Assembly (NCBI RefSeq): GCF_007747655.1
Contig: NZ_CP036274.1
Coordinates: 2,046,001 to 2,110,000, forward strand
Length of the DNA stretch: 64,000 nt
Origin: Anatilimnocola aggregata
GTDB lineage: Bacteria; Planctomycetota; Planctomycetia; Pirellulales; Pirellulaceae
Reading direction: 5' to 3'
The notes under the pieces were generated by a model. It saw nothing but the letters and a program-made list of their open reading frames with translations. It ran no database searches and was not told the origin of the DNA. Shown here piece after piece: positions 9,978-18,114 of the stretch. Numbering within the stretch: position 1 is the stretch's first letter; each line of letters begins with the position of its first letter. The position numbers and the translations under genes are program-made.

Positions 9978-12215
9978 TTAGGAACTAGACTTCTTCAATT
10001 CGGCTTTGGGCGCCGCGTTCGGTTCCGGGGAAGCAGGGACACGGTGCAAGAACGATTCACTGGTCAGTAGCGCGGTGATGAGCGCTTTCATACTGCCGTC
10101 GCTCTCCTGATATGCCTGGTGCGCCGCTTGCAGACTGGCCGCATCGCCGGGCGATTCGTTCCGCCCCAGCCAATAGCGGAACGCATGCCGCACGAATACC
10201 TGTTCGACGCGCTCGGACGACGCCAGCCGCTTCATGAGCTCGACCGGACCGTTCACCGGCCCTTCCAGGCTCGGGTCGCCGACATGAGCCACCAGTCCGC
10301 TGACGTTCAGCGGCGCACCCCGCATCATTTGGCCGAGACTCTTTCCCTTCTTGTCGACGTTCTTCTCCGTCGCATCGGGATCGAGCACCTGCTCCGCAGT
10401 ACGGAAGCGGCCGAAGTGGTCGTACTGTTCGAACGGGTACGCCAGATCATTCATCAACTGGTGACACTTCCAGCAGTATTCCTGCTTCGTCACCGCCATC
10501 CGCTCGCGGAGCGTCTTTTCGGGAGCGATGGGGAGTTGCGCATCGACCGTGATCGGGATGTCGGGCACGACGTTCCCCAACAATCGTTCACGAATCCACT
10601 TGCCGCGGTGGATCGCGTGGTTGTCGAACGTCGTCGAATTCGCTACCAGCCACGACGGCTGCGTCAGAATCCCGGCCCGCTGATCGGCCGGCAGGTCCAC
10701 CGGCTGCTCGACGGGAAAATCGGCCAGCCCGTACGACTCGTAAATCAATTTCTGTTGCGGTTTGAACACTTTCCCTGCGTTCTTCACAGGATCCTTCTTG
10801 AGGTCTGCTTCGAACTTGGCCCGTGCTTCGGCAACCTTCTTTTTCGCCTCAGCCGCCGACTTGTATGCCACGAAGGACTTGTTCGTGGTGAGTAGTTCGC
10901 GGAGCACGTCGCGGTCCTGATCGAGCACGTACTGCACCAGCCGGTCGGTGTCCTCGACGAGCACCTGCGGCTCGTGCCCCGGATGATCGACGGCCGTCCC
11001 GCCGCCATTCGCTTCTTTGAAGACGTCGGTCGCCTTGTCGTAGCCAAAATACTCGCGGAAGAACCGCAGGATGCGGGGTTTGTCGGTCTTGGCGTCGTCG
11101 AGCAACCGCTGCACCTGCTGGGCGACTCCCTCATCGGTATCGAGCCCGCCCGTCGCCGCGGCCGCCAGAAGCTGCGAATCCGGCCCCTTGTCGGTCAGCG
11201 CGTAGGCGATCGCATACGCGATTTCGCGCGGAGCCAGCCGCAAGCGGCCCTTTTCATCGGGCTGGCCGCTGCCCACCTCCATCCGAAACACGGCCTCGGG
11301 CAGCATCAGCACCGTCGCCAGGGCATAGCGAGCGCCGACCACATGGCCCGCCTCATACATGTTCTTCTTGAGCAGCGCCACGAACTTCTCCCGCTCGCGG
11401 TCGGTCGGCGGGCGTTTGAGAATCTGTTTGAATTGGAAAGTGATCGCCGTTTCGAGCTGCGCGTCGGTCGGCGCGACCTGCGGATCGAACAGCGGCTGGA
11501 GTTCCCTGGCTCCATTCCATTTGACGATCTTGCCATTCTCGACCGTGTGGATCGTCTGCCCCTCAACGATCAACAGCGCGTTCTGAAATAGCGTGGCGGT
11601 GACCGGTTCGTCGATCGTCGGATCGCCCATATCCTTGAACGTCGTGCCGCCCACGGGCGAAAACGGCTGATTGGCGCCGGGCCGCTTGGCGGCGTCCTTG
11701 AGGAACGCACCATAGATTTCCGGGCTGACGCGACGGACGCGGCTCGCGCCGTCGAACGGCGGGATATTCTTCGGATCGAACAGCACAGAGTTCGGGATGA
11801 TGTTGCCGTTTTCGTACGCGGCGCGGCGGGTGAAGTTCCGGTTGGCGCGTTTCGACTCGGCGTGAGCCCAGCCGATCGTCGCTGCCAGGCCCACCGCATC
11901 CGGCCGCGGCTTCTCCTTCGGCGGCATCTCGCCCTTCGTGAGTTTCTCCACGATCGTCGCCCACCGCGCCCCGCTGGTGCTGGCCTTCATATCGGGGTCG
12001 AGCGTCGTCAGATCCAGTTCGCCCTCGGGATCTTTCGCACCGTGGCACTTGACGCAGTGCTTGACGAGGAACGGCTGGACCGACCGTTCGAACTCCGCCC
12101 GGCTCTCGTCGGCGTTGGTGAATTTCAGCTCGGCCGCGGATGCCAAGCGGAAGGGCAGTGCGAGCAGAAGCAGGCAGCCGGAAATTCGAAGCACGAAATC
12201 CGAGGCGGGTTGCAT
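9978..12215 (-). CDS. DUF1592-group cytochrome-type protein
   Basis: A 745-residue exported protein. Heme-c site CVKCHGAKDPEGELDL follows the leader, and a second CxxCH (YCWKCHQLMNDLAYPFEQYD) lies near the DUF1588/1585 boundary. Blocks typical of DUF1592 (LRLAPREIAYAIAYALTDKG; ILRFFREYFGYDKATDVFKE) lie between. The N-terminal block RRVSPEIYGAFLKDAA and the phrase LIVEGQT are shared with the LRR fusion at 39820, so these two form a subfamily distinct from the 822-residue paralogue. I place the start at ATG 12215 (MQPASDFVLRISG); ATG 12254 adds 13 residues. The leader is encoded by repeat-like DNA (see the 12181 repeat). Confidence 0.92.
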   Translation of the reverse strand: MQPASDFVLRISGCLLLLALPFRLASAAELKFTNADESRAEFERSVQPFLVKHCVKCHGAKDPEGELDLTTLDPDMKASTSGARWATIVEKLTKGEMPPKEKPRPDAVGLAATIGWAHAESKRANRNFTRRAAYENGNIIPNSVLFDPKNIPPFDGASRVRRVSPEIYGAFLKDAAKRPGANQPFSPVGGTTFKDMGDPTIDEPVTATLFQNALLIVEGQTIHTVENGKIVKWNGARELQPLFDPQVAPTDAQLETAITFQFKQILKRPPTDREREKFVALLKKNMYEAGHVVGARYALATVLMLPEAVFRMEVGSGQPDEKGRLRLAPREIAYAIAYALTDKGPDSQLLAAAATGGLDTDEGVAQQVQRLLDDAKTDKPRILRFFREYFGYDKATDVFKEANGGGTAVDHPGHEPQVLVEDTDRLVQYVLDQDRDVLRELLTTNKSFVAYKSAAEAKKKVAEARAKFEADLKKDPVKNAGKVFKPQQKLIYESYGLADFPVEQPVDLPADQRAGILTQPSWLVANSTTFDNHAIHRGKWIRERLLGNVVPDIPITVDAQLPIAPEKTLRERMAVTKQEYCWKCHQLMNDLAYPFEQYDHFGRFRTAEQVLDPDATEKNVDKKGKSLGQMMRGAPLNVSGLVAHVGDPSLEGPVNGPVELMKRLASSERVEQVFVRHAFRYWLGRNESPGDAASLQAAHQAYQESDGSMKALITALLTSESFLHRVPASPEPNAAPKAELKKSSS
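12181..12205. repeat. Degenerate GAAATYCGAAGCACGAAATCC-type dispersed repeat in leader
   Basis: A short stretch of GAAATTCGAAGCACGAAATC character. The same GAAGCACGAAAT/TCC words occur at 16468-16485 and, as part of a longer tract, at 20925-20950. In all three cases the repeat is read on the minus strand as part of the signal peptide (DFVLRIS, NFVLRIL, TFVFRIS). Confidence 0.6.
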
Positions 12216-12372
12216 CAAGGATGTCCTCGCGGCAGGAAGGATGGTATCTGGCATGGCGGGCCTTGATCCGAAGTTGGCCTATTCGACGTGGCTGCGGCTG
12301 GAAGTCCCAGCCACGTGCGGGTGAGCATCAGGCGATCTCAATCTCCAACTGTTATTGACGCAGGGGCCGAGC

Positions 12373-12394
12373 AACTTAGCAGTATTTTCGCGAA
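12373..12394 (-). promoter_or_regulatory. Candidate ECF-type promoter element, copy A
   Basis: On the minus strand TTCG, a 10-base spacer, then GCTAAGTT. The same pair with an 11-base spacer precedes the ECF sigma gene (23276-23298) and its relic (25053-25075). It lies about 160 bp upstream of the DUF1592 start at 12215. Promoter function is inferred from recurrence and placement only. Confidence 0.45.
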
Positions 12395-12440
12395 CACCTT
12401 TACTTTTACGTCCGTTGGCGCGGCAAATTGCCCTGGCAAA

Positions 12441-12504
12441 TAGCGGCGCGAGCCGCCCGGTATCGCGTGGCGTAAGCCACGGGGCGGCTTGCGCCGCGCC
12501 GCTA
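12441..12504. repeat. REP-like compound hairpin
   Basis: Three nested complementary words: TAGCGGCGCGAGCCGCCC at the left, a central CGTGGCGTAAGCCACG palindrome (12466-12481), and GGGCGGCTTGCGCCGCGCCG at the right. A decayed piece of the same element (CAGCTTGCGCCGCGCTGCTA) lies at 23339-23358. Both copies sit just upstream of a candidate promoter element. Confidence 0.7.
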
Positions 12505-12607
12505 CTTCTTGGTTGCGGCTTCTCCGCGTTAATCATTTGGAGTTTCAGGGTGGTCTGGTCAAGTCGGAGGGACGGCATTCACAATCTCCCGAATCTCGTA
12601 CGCAAGA

Positions 12608-14026
12608 TCACGCCAGGATGTCGCGAACCACTTCGCCATCGACGTCGGTCAACGTGTAGTCTCGGCCGCCGTAGCGGTAGGTCAGCTTCTGGTGGTCCAG
12701 GCCGAGCAGGTGCAGCACCGTGGCGTGCAGCTCGTGGACCTTCACTTTATTCTCCGCTGCGAAATAGCCCAGTTCGTCGGTCGCCCCGTAACGCAGGCCG
12801 CCTTTCACGCCGCCGCCGGCCAGCCAGTAGGTGAAACCGGCCCCGTTGTGGTCGCGGCCGTGATTGTTGTTCGGCTTTTGCTCGAGCACCGGCGTGCGGC
12901 CGAATTCACCGCCCCACACGAGCAGCGTGTCGTTCCACAGACCTCGCTGCTTCAAGTCGGTAATCAGACCGGCGATCGGTTGATCGATGCCGCGGCACGC
13001 ATTGGGGATGCCCGTAGCGATGCCGGCGTGATGATCCCAACCCCCTTGCGAGATCTCGATGAACCGTACTCCGGCCTCGGCCATCCGCCGCGCCAACAGG
13101 CACTGCACTGCGAAAGCGTTGCCGCTGCCATCGGATTTCAAGCCGTACAGTTCAAGGGTCTCCTTAGTCTCACTTCCTACTTCCAACAGCTCCGGCACGG
13201 CCGATTGCATGCGATAGGCCCGCTCGAACGACTCAATGACCGCGTCGATTTGGCTGTCGGACTGCTTCTGTTGCTGGTAGCGGACGTTGAGCCGCTGGAC
13301 GAAGTCCAACTGCCGGCGCTGCTCGCTGGTGGAGAGAATCGGGTTGTTGACGTTGCGGATCGGCGGCGACTTCTGGACGCCGAGCTTCGACACGCCGCGC
13401 ATGATCGTTGCGTGATGAACGGCGGGCAGGAAGGCGTTCGAGTAGCAGCCGCTCGACTCGTTGCGGTCGCGAGGATTGACCGAAACGTAGGCCGGCAGAT
13501 TCTCCGATTCGCTCCCTAGACCGTAGGTGATCCACGAACCGATCGACGGCCGCGTGAAACGAAACTCGCCAGTGTGCATCATCACGCAGCCCGCCTCGTG
13601 CAGGCCCGTGTCGTGGAACATGCCGTTGATCAAGCACAGGTCGTCGGCATGCCGGGCCAGATGCGGCAGCACTTCGGAAATCCAGAGTCCGCTTTCCCCG
13701 TGCTGAGCGAACTTGAATGGCGGCTTCATCAACTTCGGCTCTTTGCCGACCGTGCCGGCCTTCGGCTGCTCGTAGGGGAGAGCCTTGCCGTCCGCCTTAT
13801 AGAGTTCGGGCTTGTAGTCGAATGTATCGACGTGCGACGGTCCGCCTTCCATGAACATAAAGATCACCCGCTTCACCTTGGCGGGAAAGTGCGGCTGGCG
13901 CGCCGCGAGCGGACTGACGTAGCCGTCAGCGGCCTGGGCTTGCCGGCACAGAGCCGCCAGCGCGAGAGAACCGAAACCGGCGGCGCTGGTGCGCAGCGCG
14001 TCGCGGCGTGTCATGGAGGGGTTCAT
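12608..14026 (-). CDS. DUF1501 family exported protein
   Basis: A 472-residue DUF1501 protein with leader MTRRDALRTSAAGFGSLALA (an alternative ATG at 14014 begins exactly there). Family motifs: FMFMEGGPSHVDTFDYKPE, VWGGEFGRTPVLEQ, GRDHN and YWLAGGGVKGG, ending in LDHQKLTYRYGGRDY and a VDGEVVRDIL tail. It closely parallels the DUF1501 protein at 16650-18098 (same tail), and each follows a PSCyt1-DUF1549-DUF1553 gene, giving a duplicated two-gene unit. The spacing to the upstream stop is 37 bp. Confidence 0.95.
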   Translation of the reverse strand: MNPSMTRRDALRTSAAGFGSLALAALCRQAQAADGYVSPLAARQPHFPAKVKRVIFMFMEGGPSHVDTFDYKPELYKADGKALPYEQPKAGTVGKEPKLMKPPFKFAQHGESGLWISEVLPHLARHADDLCLINGMFHDTGLHEAGCVMMHTGEFRFTRPSIGSWITYGLGSESENLPAYVSVNPRDRNESSGCYSNAFLPAVHHATIMRGVSKLGVQKSPPIRNVNNPILSTSEQRRQLDFVQRLNVRYQQQKQSDSQIDAVIESFERAYRMQSAVPELLEVGSETKETLELYGLKSDGSGNAFAVQCLLARRMAEAGVRFIEISQGGWDHHAGIATGIPNACRGIDQPIAGLITDLKQRGLWNDTLLVWGGEFGRTPVLEQKPNNNHGRDHNGAGFTYWLAGGGVKGGLRYGATDELGYFAAENKVKVHELHATVLHLLGLDHQKLTYRYGGRDYTLTDVDGEVVRDILA

Positions 14027-14063
14027 GGTGTATTTCCTGATTATCTTCTTCCCGTTTGACGTA

Positions 14064-16574
14064 CTACCTCAAGAATCGAAACTCGGCCGAACAAAACAGT
14101 GCCTGACAGAACTCCGCCCAAACCTGCCGTTGAGCGAGTCGTCCATCTCCCGCCGCCGAGGTCTGGCCCAAAAATACCAGCCCTTCCTGTTGTTCGTCGG
14201 CCGTGGCTGAGCGGCCAAAGAACAGCGAGTATGCGAGCTGCACGCGCTCTTCGTCCGTCGCTGCCGAGTTCAACAGCCGCAGCGCCGCCCGGTTGGCATG
14301 CTCGAGCACCAGCGGGCTGTTCATCAGAAACAGCGATTGCGTCGGCACCGAGGGCGTTTCGCGCCGACCGATCACCAAGTCCGACGGCGGAAAGTTGAAC
14401 GCCGCCAACAGGTCGATCCTCGCGCCCCGATGCACGGGCAGAAAGACGGTGCGAAAATCGAGCCGGTCGAGCGTCCGCGCGTCGGTCATGCGGAAAGCGT
14501 GCAGGTCATTTTCGAAGCGCGTGGGCGGTCGGCGGATCAGACTGCCGCTGACGCACAGAATGCTGTCGCGCAGGGCCTCGCCGTCGAGTCGACGCGGACT
14601 GTGCCGCCACAGCAGCGCGTTGTCCGAATCCACTTGCCGATAGCGATCGCTCGGCGGGTCGGCCGCCGTCAATTGATATGCCCGGCTGAGCACGATCCGC
14701 CGCACGGTTTGCTTGAGCGAATAACCGTCGGCCACAAAGCGGCCGGCCAACCACTCCAGCAATTCGGGATGGGTCGGCCGTTCGCCCATCGTGCCGAAAT
14801 CGTCCACGGTCCGCACCAGGCCGCGGCCAAACAAGTGGTGCCACACACGATTGACCATCACGCGGGCAGCAAGCGGATGGTGCTCCAGCACTTCGGCCAG
14901 TTGCAGCCGGCCGCTCGACTTGGCCGGAATCTCCGGCGAGTCACCCGTGTACAGCACCTGCATGATCCCGCGCGGCACAACATCACCGAGATTGTCTTCG
15001 TTGCCGCGGATGCGAACTTGCAGGTCCTGCTTGTTGCCGGGCGCCAGACGATCGGTCGCCGACATCGTGTCGACGATCTCGGCGGGGGGCGATGCCAGCA
15101 GCTTCTCCAGTTCCGCTTCGGCCTTGGCCAGATCGGCCAACAGCGGCTCCAGCTTGGCCCGCTGGCCGGCATTCGGATAACGCTGCAGCGAGTCCTGCCA
15201 CGATTCGTCGGGCAGCTTCATCAAGCCGGCTTCGGCCAGCGCGTCTTCGAGTTTCGTCGTCACGCTGTGCATCGTGGCGAATGCCGCGCCTTCGATGGCC
15301 AGCCGCTTTTTCCCCTCGGGGCTCCGCCCGCGCGTGGCTGGCACGATCGGCGCGTCGTCGTTGACGCCCGTGTTGTTGAAGATCCCCGCCATCGCGTAGA
15401 AGTCGTGGGTCGTCACCGGATCAAACTTGTGATCGTGGCAGCGGGCACAGCCGATGGCGATCCCCAGCAGCGAACGACCGACCGTGTCGAGCTGCTCCGC
15501 GAGCACATCCATCCGCACGTTGCCGTCGGGTTTGCTGCCCAATGCCAGGAACGCCGTGGCCATCAGTTGCTCGTCGCGCTGCGCGTCGTTGTCGTAGGGC
15601 AACAGGTCGCCGGCAATCTGTTCGCGCAGGAATTGGTCGTACGGCTTGTCGGCGTTGAACGAGGCGATGACGTAATCGCGATAACGCCAAGCGGCGAACC
15701 ATTGATTGTTGTTCTTGGGCGCGCCGTTCGATTCGCCGTACCGGGCCACGTCGAGCCAGTGCCGGCCCCATCGTTCGCCGAAATGCGGCGACTTGAGCAA
15801 CTCATCCACCAGCGCCGCGACGGCCCCCTCGCGGTCGCGCTGGGCGGCGGCGAGGAACCGGTCGATCTCCTCCAATGTCGGCGGCAGCCCGAGCAAGTCG
15901 AAATACAACCGCCGCACCAGGTCGCGCGGCTCGGCGACGGCCAGCGGCGCCAGCGAGTTCTCCTCCAGCTTGCTCAGCACAAACCGATCGATCTCGCCGC
16001 GCGGCCACTTCGCATCGCGCACCTGCGGGACGGCGACCTCGGCCAGCGGGCGGAACGACCAGAACTTGCGCCCGGCTTCGATGTCGATCTCGTACTTCTT
16101 CACAACCGACGTACCGTCTCGCGGATCGGCCGCTCCCATCTCGATCCACTTCACGAAGTCGGCGATCACCGCCTCGGGCAATTTGCCCTTGGGGGGCATC
16201 TCAAACGACTCGTGCCGGATCGCCGAAATCAGCACGCTCTCCTTGACCTTGCCGGGAACAACCGCCGGCCCGCTCTCGCCCCCTTTGCGGATCCCGTCCC
16301 GCGTGTCGAGCAGCAAGTCTCCCTTGAGCTTCTTCGCCCGGGCGGCATCGGCCGAATGGCAGGCGTAGCAATGCTCGACCAGCACCGGGCGAATCTTCGC
16401 CTCGAAGAAGTCGGTTCCCTCGTCGGCCGCGGCAAATGAAGACGGCAAGATCACCAGGGCCAAGATGCGAAGCACGAAATTCAAAGTCAGAAACAACTTC
16501 GATGTTCGAACGTCCATCGGCCGAATGGCGCTCGGGCCGCGTTGCTTCGTTTGGGGCATGGGGATTTTCGCCAT
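14064..16574 (-). CDS. PSCyt1-DUF1549-DUF1553 planctomycete cytochrome-type protein
   Basis: An 836-residue exported protein. The leader ends near residue 50, followed by the PSCyt1 heme site HCYACHSADA, LLLDTRDGIRKGGESGPAVV and FEMPPKGKLPEAVI. DUF1549 follows at about 220-420 (LVRRLYFDLLGLPPTLEEID; HFGERWGRHWLDVARYGES), with a second heme-like site CARCHDHKFDP, then DUF1553 to the end (HPLAARVMVNRVWHHLFGRG; HSPRRLDGEALRDSIL). The start ATG 16574 is supported by alignment with the paralogue at 18115, which begins similarly (MAKIPMPQTKQ against MSEIPITKTKT). Likely an envelope electron-transfer protein, inferred. Confidence 0.94.
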   Translation of the reverse strand: MAKIPMPQTKQRGPSAIRPMDVRTSKLFLTLNFVLRILALVILPSSFAAADEGTDFFEAKIRPVLVEHCYACHSADAARAKKLKGDLLLDTRDGIRKGGESGPAVVPGKVKESVLISAIRHESFEMPPKGKLPEAVIADFVKWIEMGAADPRDGTSVVKKYEIDIEAGRKFWSFRPLAEVAVPQVRDAKWPRGEIDRFVLSKLEENSLAPLAVAEPRDLVRRLYFDLLGLPPTLEEIDRFLAAAQRDREGAVAALVDELLKSPHFGERWGRHWLDVARYGESNGAPKNNNQWFAAWRYRDYVIASFNADKPYDQFLREQIAGDLLPYDNDAQRDEQLMATAFLALGSKPDGNVRMDVLAEQLDTVGRSLLGIAIGCARCHDHKFDPVTTHDFYAMAGIFNNTGVNDDAPIVPATRGRSPEGKKRLAIEGAAFATMHSVTTKLEDALAEAGLMKLPDESWQDSLQRYPNAGQRAKLEPLLADLAKAEAELEKLLASPPAEIVDTMSATDRLAPGNKQDLQVRIRGNEDNLGDVVPRGIMQVLYTGDSPEIPAKSSGRLQLAEVLEHHPLAARVMVNRVWHHLFGRGLVRTVDDFGTMGERPTHPELLEWLAGRFVADGYSLKQTVRRIVLSRAYQLTAADPPSDRYRQVDSDNALLWRHSPRRLDGEALRDSILCVSGSLIRRPPTRFENDLHAFRMTDARTLDRLDFRTVFLPVHRGARIDLLAAFNFPPSDLVIGRRETPSVPTQSLFLMNSPLVLEHANRAALRLLNSAATDEERVQLAYSLFFGRSATADEQQEGLVFLGQTSAAGDGRLAQRQVWAEFCQALFCSAEFRFLR

Positions 16575-16620
16575 TGGAATCTATTTTGGATGGATTTCGA
16601 TCTGCGGGTTACGGATTTAA
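16461..16620. repeat. Dispersed repeat relic spanning a gene start and leader
   Basis: Words of the TTCGAACGTCC, GAAGCACGAAAT and TTGGAATCTATTTTGGATGG type run from inside the leader of the DUF1549 gene to beyond its start codon. A corresponding, better preserved tract lies at 20800-20950 upstream of the paralogue, including the shared GGGATTT..GCCATT/GACATTTGAAT start region. Confidence 0.6.
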
Positions 16621-16649
16621 TGCCGGCTGTTCATCGCCTGCGCTGCGGA

Positions 16650-18098
16650 TTAAACGAGGATGTCGCGGATCACCTCGCCATGCACGTCGGTCAGGCGATA
16701 GTCGCGGCCGCTGTAGCGGTAGGTGAGCTTTTCGTGGTCGAGACCCATGAGGTGCAACATGGTGGCATGCAGATCGTGAACGTGGACTCGATTCTCCACC
16801 GCCTTGAAGCCGAACTCATCGGTGGCACCGTAGGCGAGCCCGCCACGTACCCCGCCTCCCGCCAGCCACATCGAGAAACCGTAGTGGTTGTGGTCGCGGC
16901 CATTACTTCCTTGCGTCGTCGGGGTGCGGCCGAATTCGCCGCCCCAGACAACCAGCGTGTCCTCGAGCAATCCACGCTGTTTGAGATCCGTGAGCAACCC
17001 CGCGATGGGTTGATCGACGTTCCCCGCAAGGCTTTGATGGGCCGAGGAGTTGTTGCCGTGCGTGTCCCAGGGCTGCTGATTGCCGTAGTAGATCTGGATG
17101 ACGCGAACACCTCGCTCCGCAAGCCGACGTGCGAGCAGGCAGTTGCGGGCAAAGGTCGTTCGGCGAAGGTCGTTCTTGGCATTGGGGGGCGCGCCGGCGT
17201 TGAGCCCCGTCAAACCGTAGAGATCGAGAATCTGCTGGGATTCGCCGCGGCTGTCGAACGCCTCGGCCGCCGAAATCTGCATGCGATACGCCAATTCCAT
17301 CGAATCCATGCGTGCCCCAAAGGCGTTCTCGGCGCCCACTCGCTCGCGATGTAGGTCGTTGAGCCGTTGCGTGAAGTCGAGTTCCCGACGCTGCCCTTGC
17401 AGGGATAGGCTTGCGTTGTGCAGATTCGCGAGCGCATTTTCCGGTCGATAATCGCCGGGAAGCACGACCTGGCAACCCTGATAAATTCCCGGCAGAAATC
17501 GGCTGCTCCAGTTGGACGGCCCGTTGACCGGCTGACCTTCGCCCAAAACGATGAAGCCGGGAAGGTTCTCGTTTTCCGTCCCCAGACCATACAGCAGCCA
17601 GGAACCATACGCAGGCCGAATCGGCTGTACGTTACCGGTGAACATCAACCAATTGGATGCCTCGTGAACCGGCGTGTTCGTGTGCATCGAGCGGATTACA
17701 CACAGGTCGTCGGCATGGCGGGCGACGTGCGGAAAGAGTTCGCTGATTTCCAGGCCCGACTGTCCATGCCGGGTGAACCGAAACGGCGACGGCATCAGTC
17801 CGCCCGTCCCGTTCTGCGTGGTGAGCCCGATGGTGCTTTCGGGACGCTGGCCGGCGTATTTCTGGAGAGCCGGCTTGGGGTCGAACGTGTCGACCTGCGA
17901 TGGGCCGCCGTTCATCCAGAGATGGATGATGCGTTTGGCTCGCGCGGGGAAGTGCGGCGGCCGAGCCGCCAACGGGGTCACGCTGGCCTCCGAGTGGCCG
18001 GCCAGTACCGACGCAAGGCCGATCATGCCGACTCCATAGGTCGTCTGGGCCAACAAATCGCGGCGAGAAAGGCGGAAACGATTTTCAAACGTCGACAT
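16650..18098 (-). CDS. DUF1501 family exported protein
   Basis: A 482-residue DUF1501 protein from ATG 18098 (MSTFENRFRLSRRDLLAQ); an in-frame start at 18125 would overlap the upstream gene and adds only nine poorly hydrophobic residues. The twin-arginine-like leader is RLSRRDLLAQTTYGVGMIGL. Motifs: HLWMNGGPSQVDTFDPKPAL, VWGGEFGRTPTTQG, GRDHNHYGF, AGGGVRGGLAYGATDEFG, and a tail VHGEVIRDILV nearly identical to the paralogue ending at 12608. It starts 16 bp after the DUF1549/1553 stop. Confidence 0.95.
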   Translation of the reverse strand: MSTFENRFRLSRRDLLAQTTYGVGMIGLASVLAGHSEASVTPLAARPPHFPARAKRIIHLWMNGGPSQVDTFDPKPALQKYAGQRPESTIGLTTQNGTGGLMPSPFRFTRHGQSGLEISELFPHVARHADDLCVIRSMHTNTPVHEASNWLMFTGNVQPIRPAYGSWLLYGLGTENENLPGFIVLGEGQPVNGPSNWSSRFLPGIYQGCQVVLPGDYRPENALANLHNASLSLQGQRRELDFTQRLNDLHRERVGAENAFGARMDSMELAYRMQISAAEAFDSRGESQQILDLYGLTGLNAGAPPNAKNDLRRTTFARNCLLARRLAERGVRVIQIYYGNQQPWDTHGNNSSAHQSLAGNVDQPIAGLLTDLKQRGLLEDTLVVWGGEFGRTPTTQGSNGRDHNHYGFSMWLAGGGVRGGLAYGATDEFGFKAVENRVHVHDLHATMLHLMGLDHEKLTYRYSGRDYRLTDVHGEVIRDILV

Positions 18099-18114
18099 TA
18101 TCCACTCCCCAGTG

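Larger units (their letters stand above)
12216..12607. other. Intergenic spacer with hairpins and candidate promoter
   Basis: A 392-bp gap inside the otherwise tightly packed block. It contains, in the direction of transcription, a REP-like compound hairpin (12441-12504), a candidate promoter element (12373-12394) and a 9-bp-arm hairpin (ACGTGGCTG at 12286-12294 against 12308-12316). The downstream DUF1592-DUF1552-DUF1501-WD40 genes may therefore be a separate transcription unit. No gene was recognised in it. Confidence 0.7.

Noticed and set aside
14298-16439. A 713-codon open frame on the plus strand opposite the PSCyt1-DUF1549-DUF1553 gene
   Set aside because: It is an antisense shadow of a GC-rich gene: the protein is rich in Arg, His, Gln and Gly with no domain, while the minus strand encodes a clear family member.
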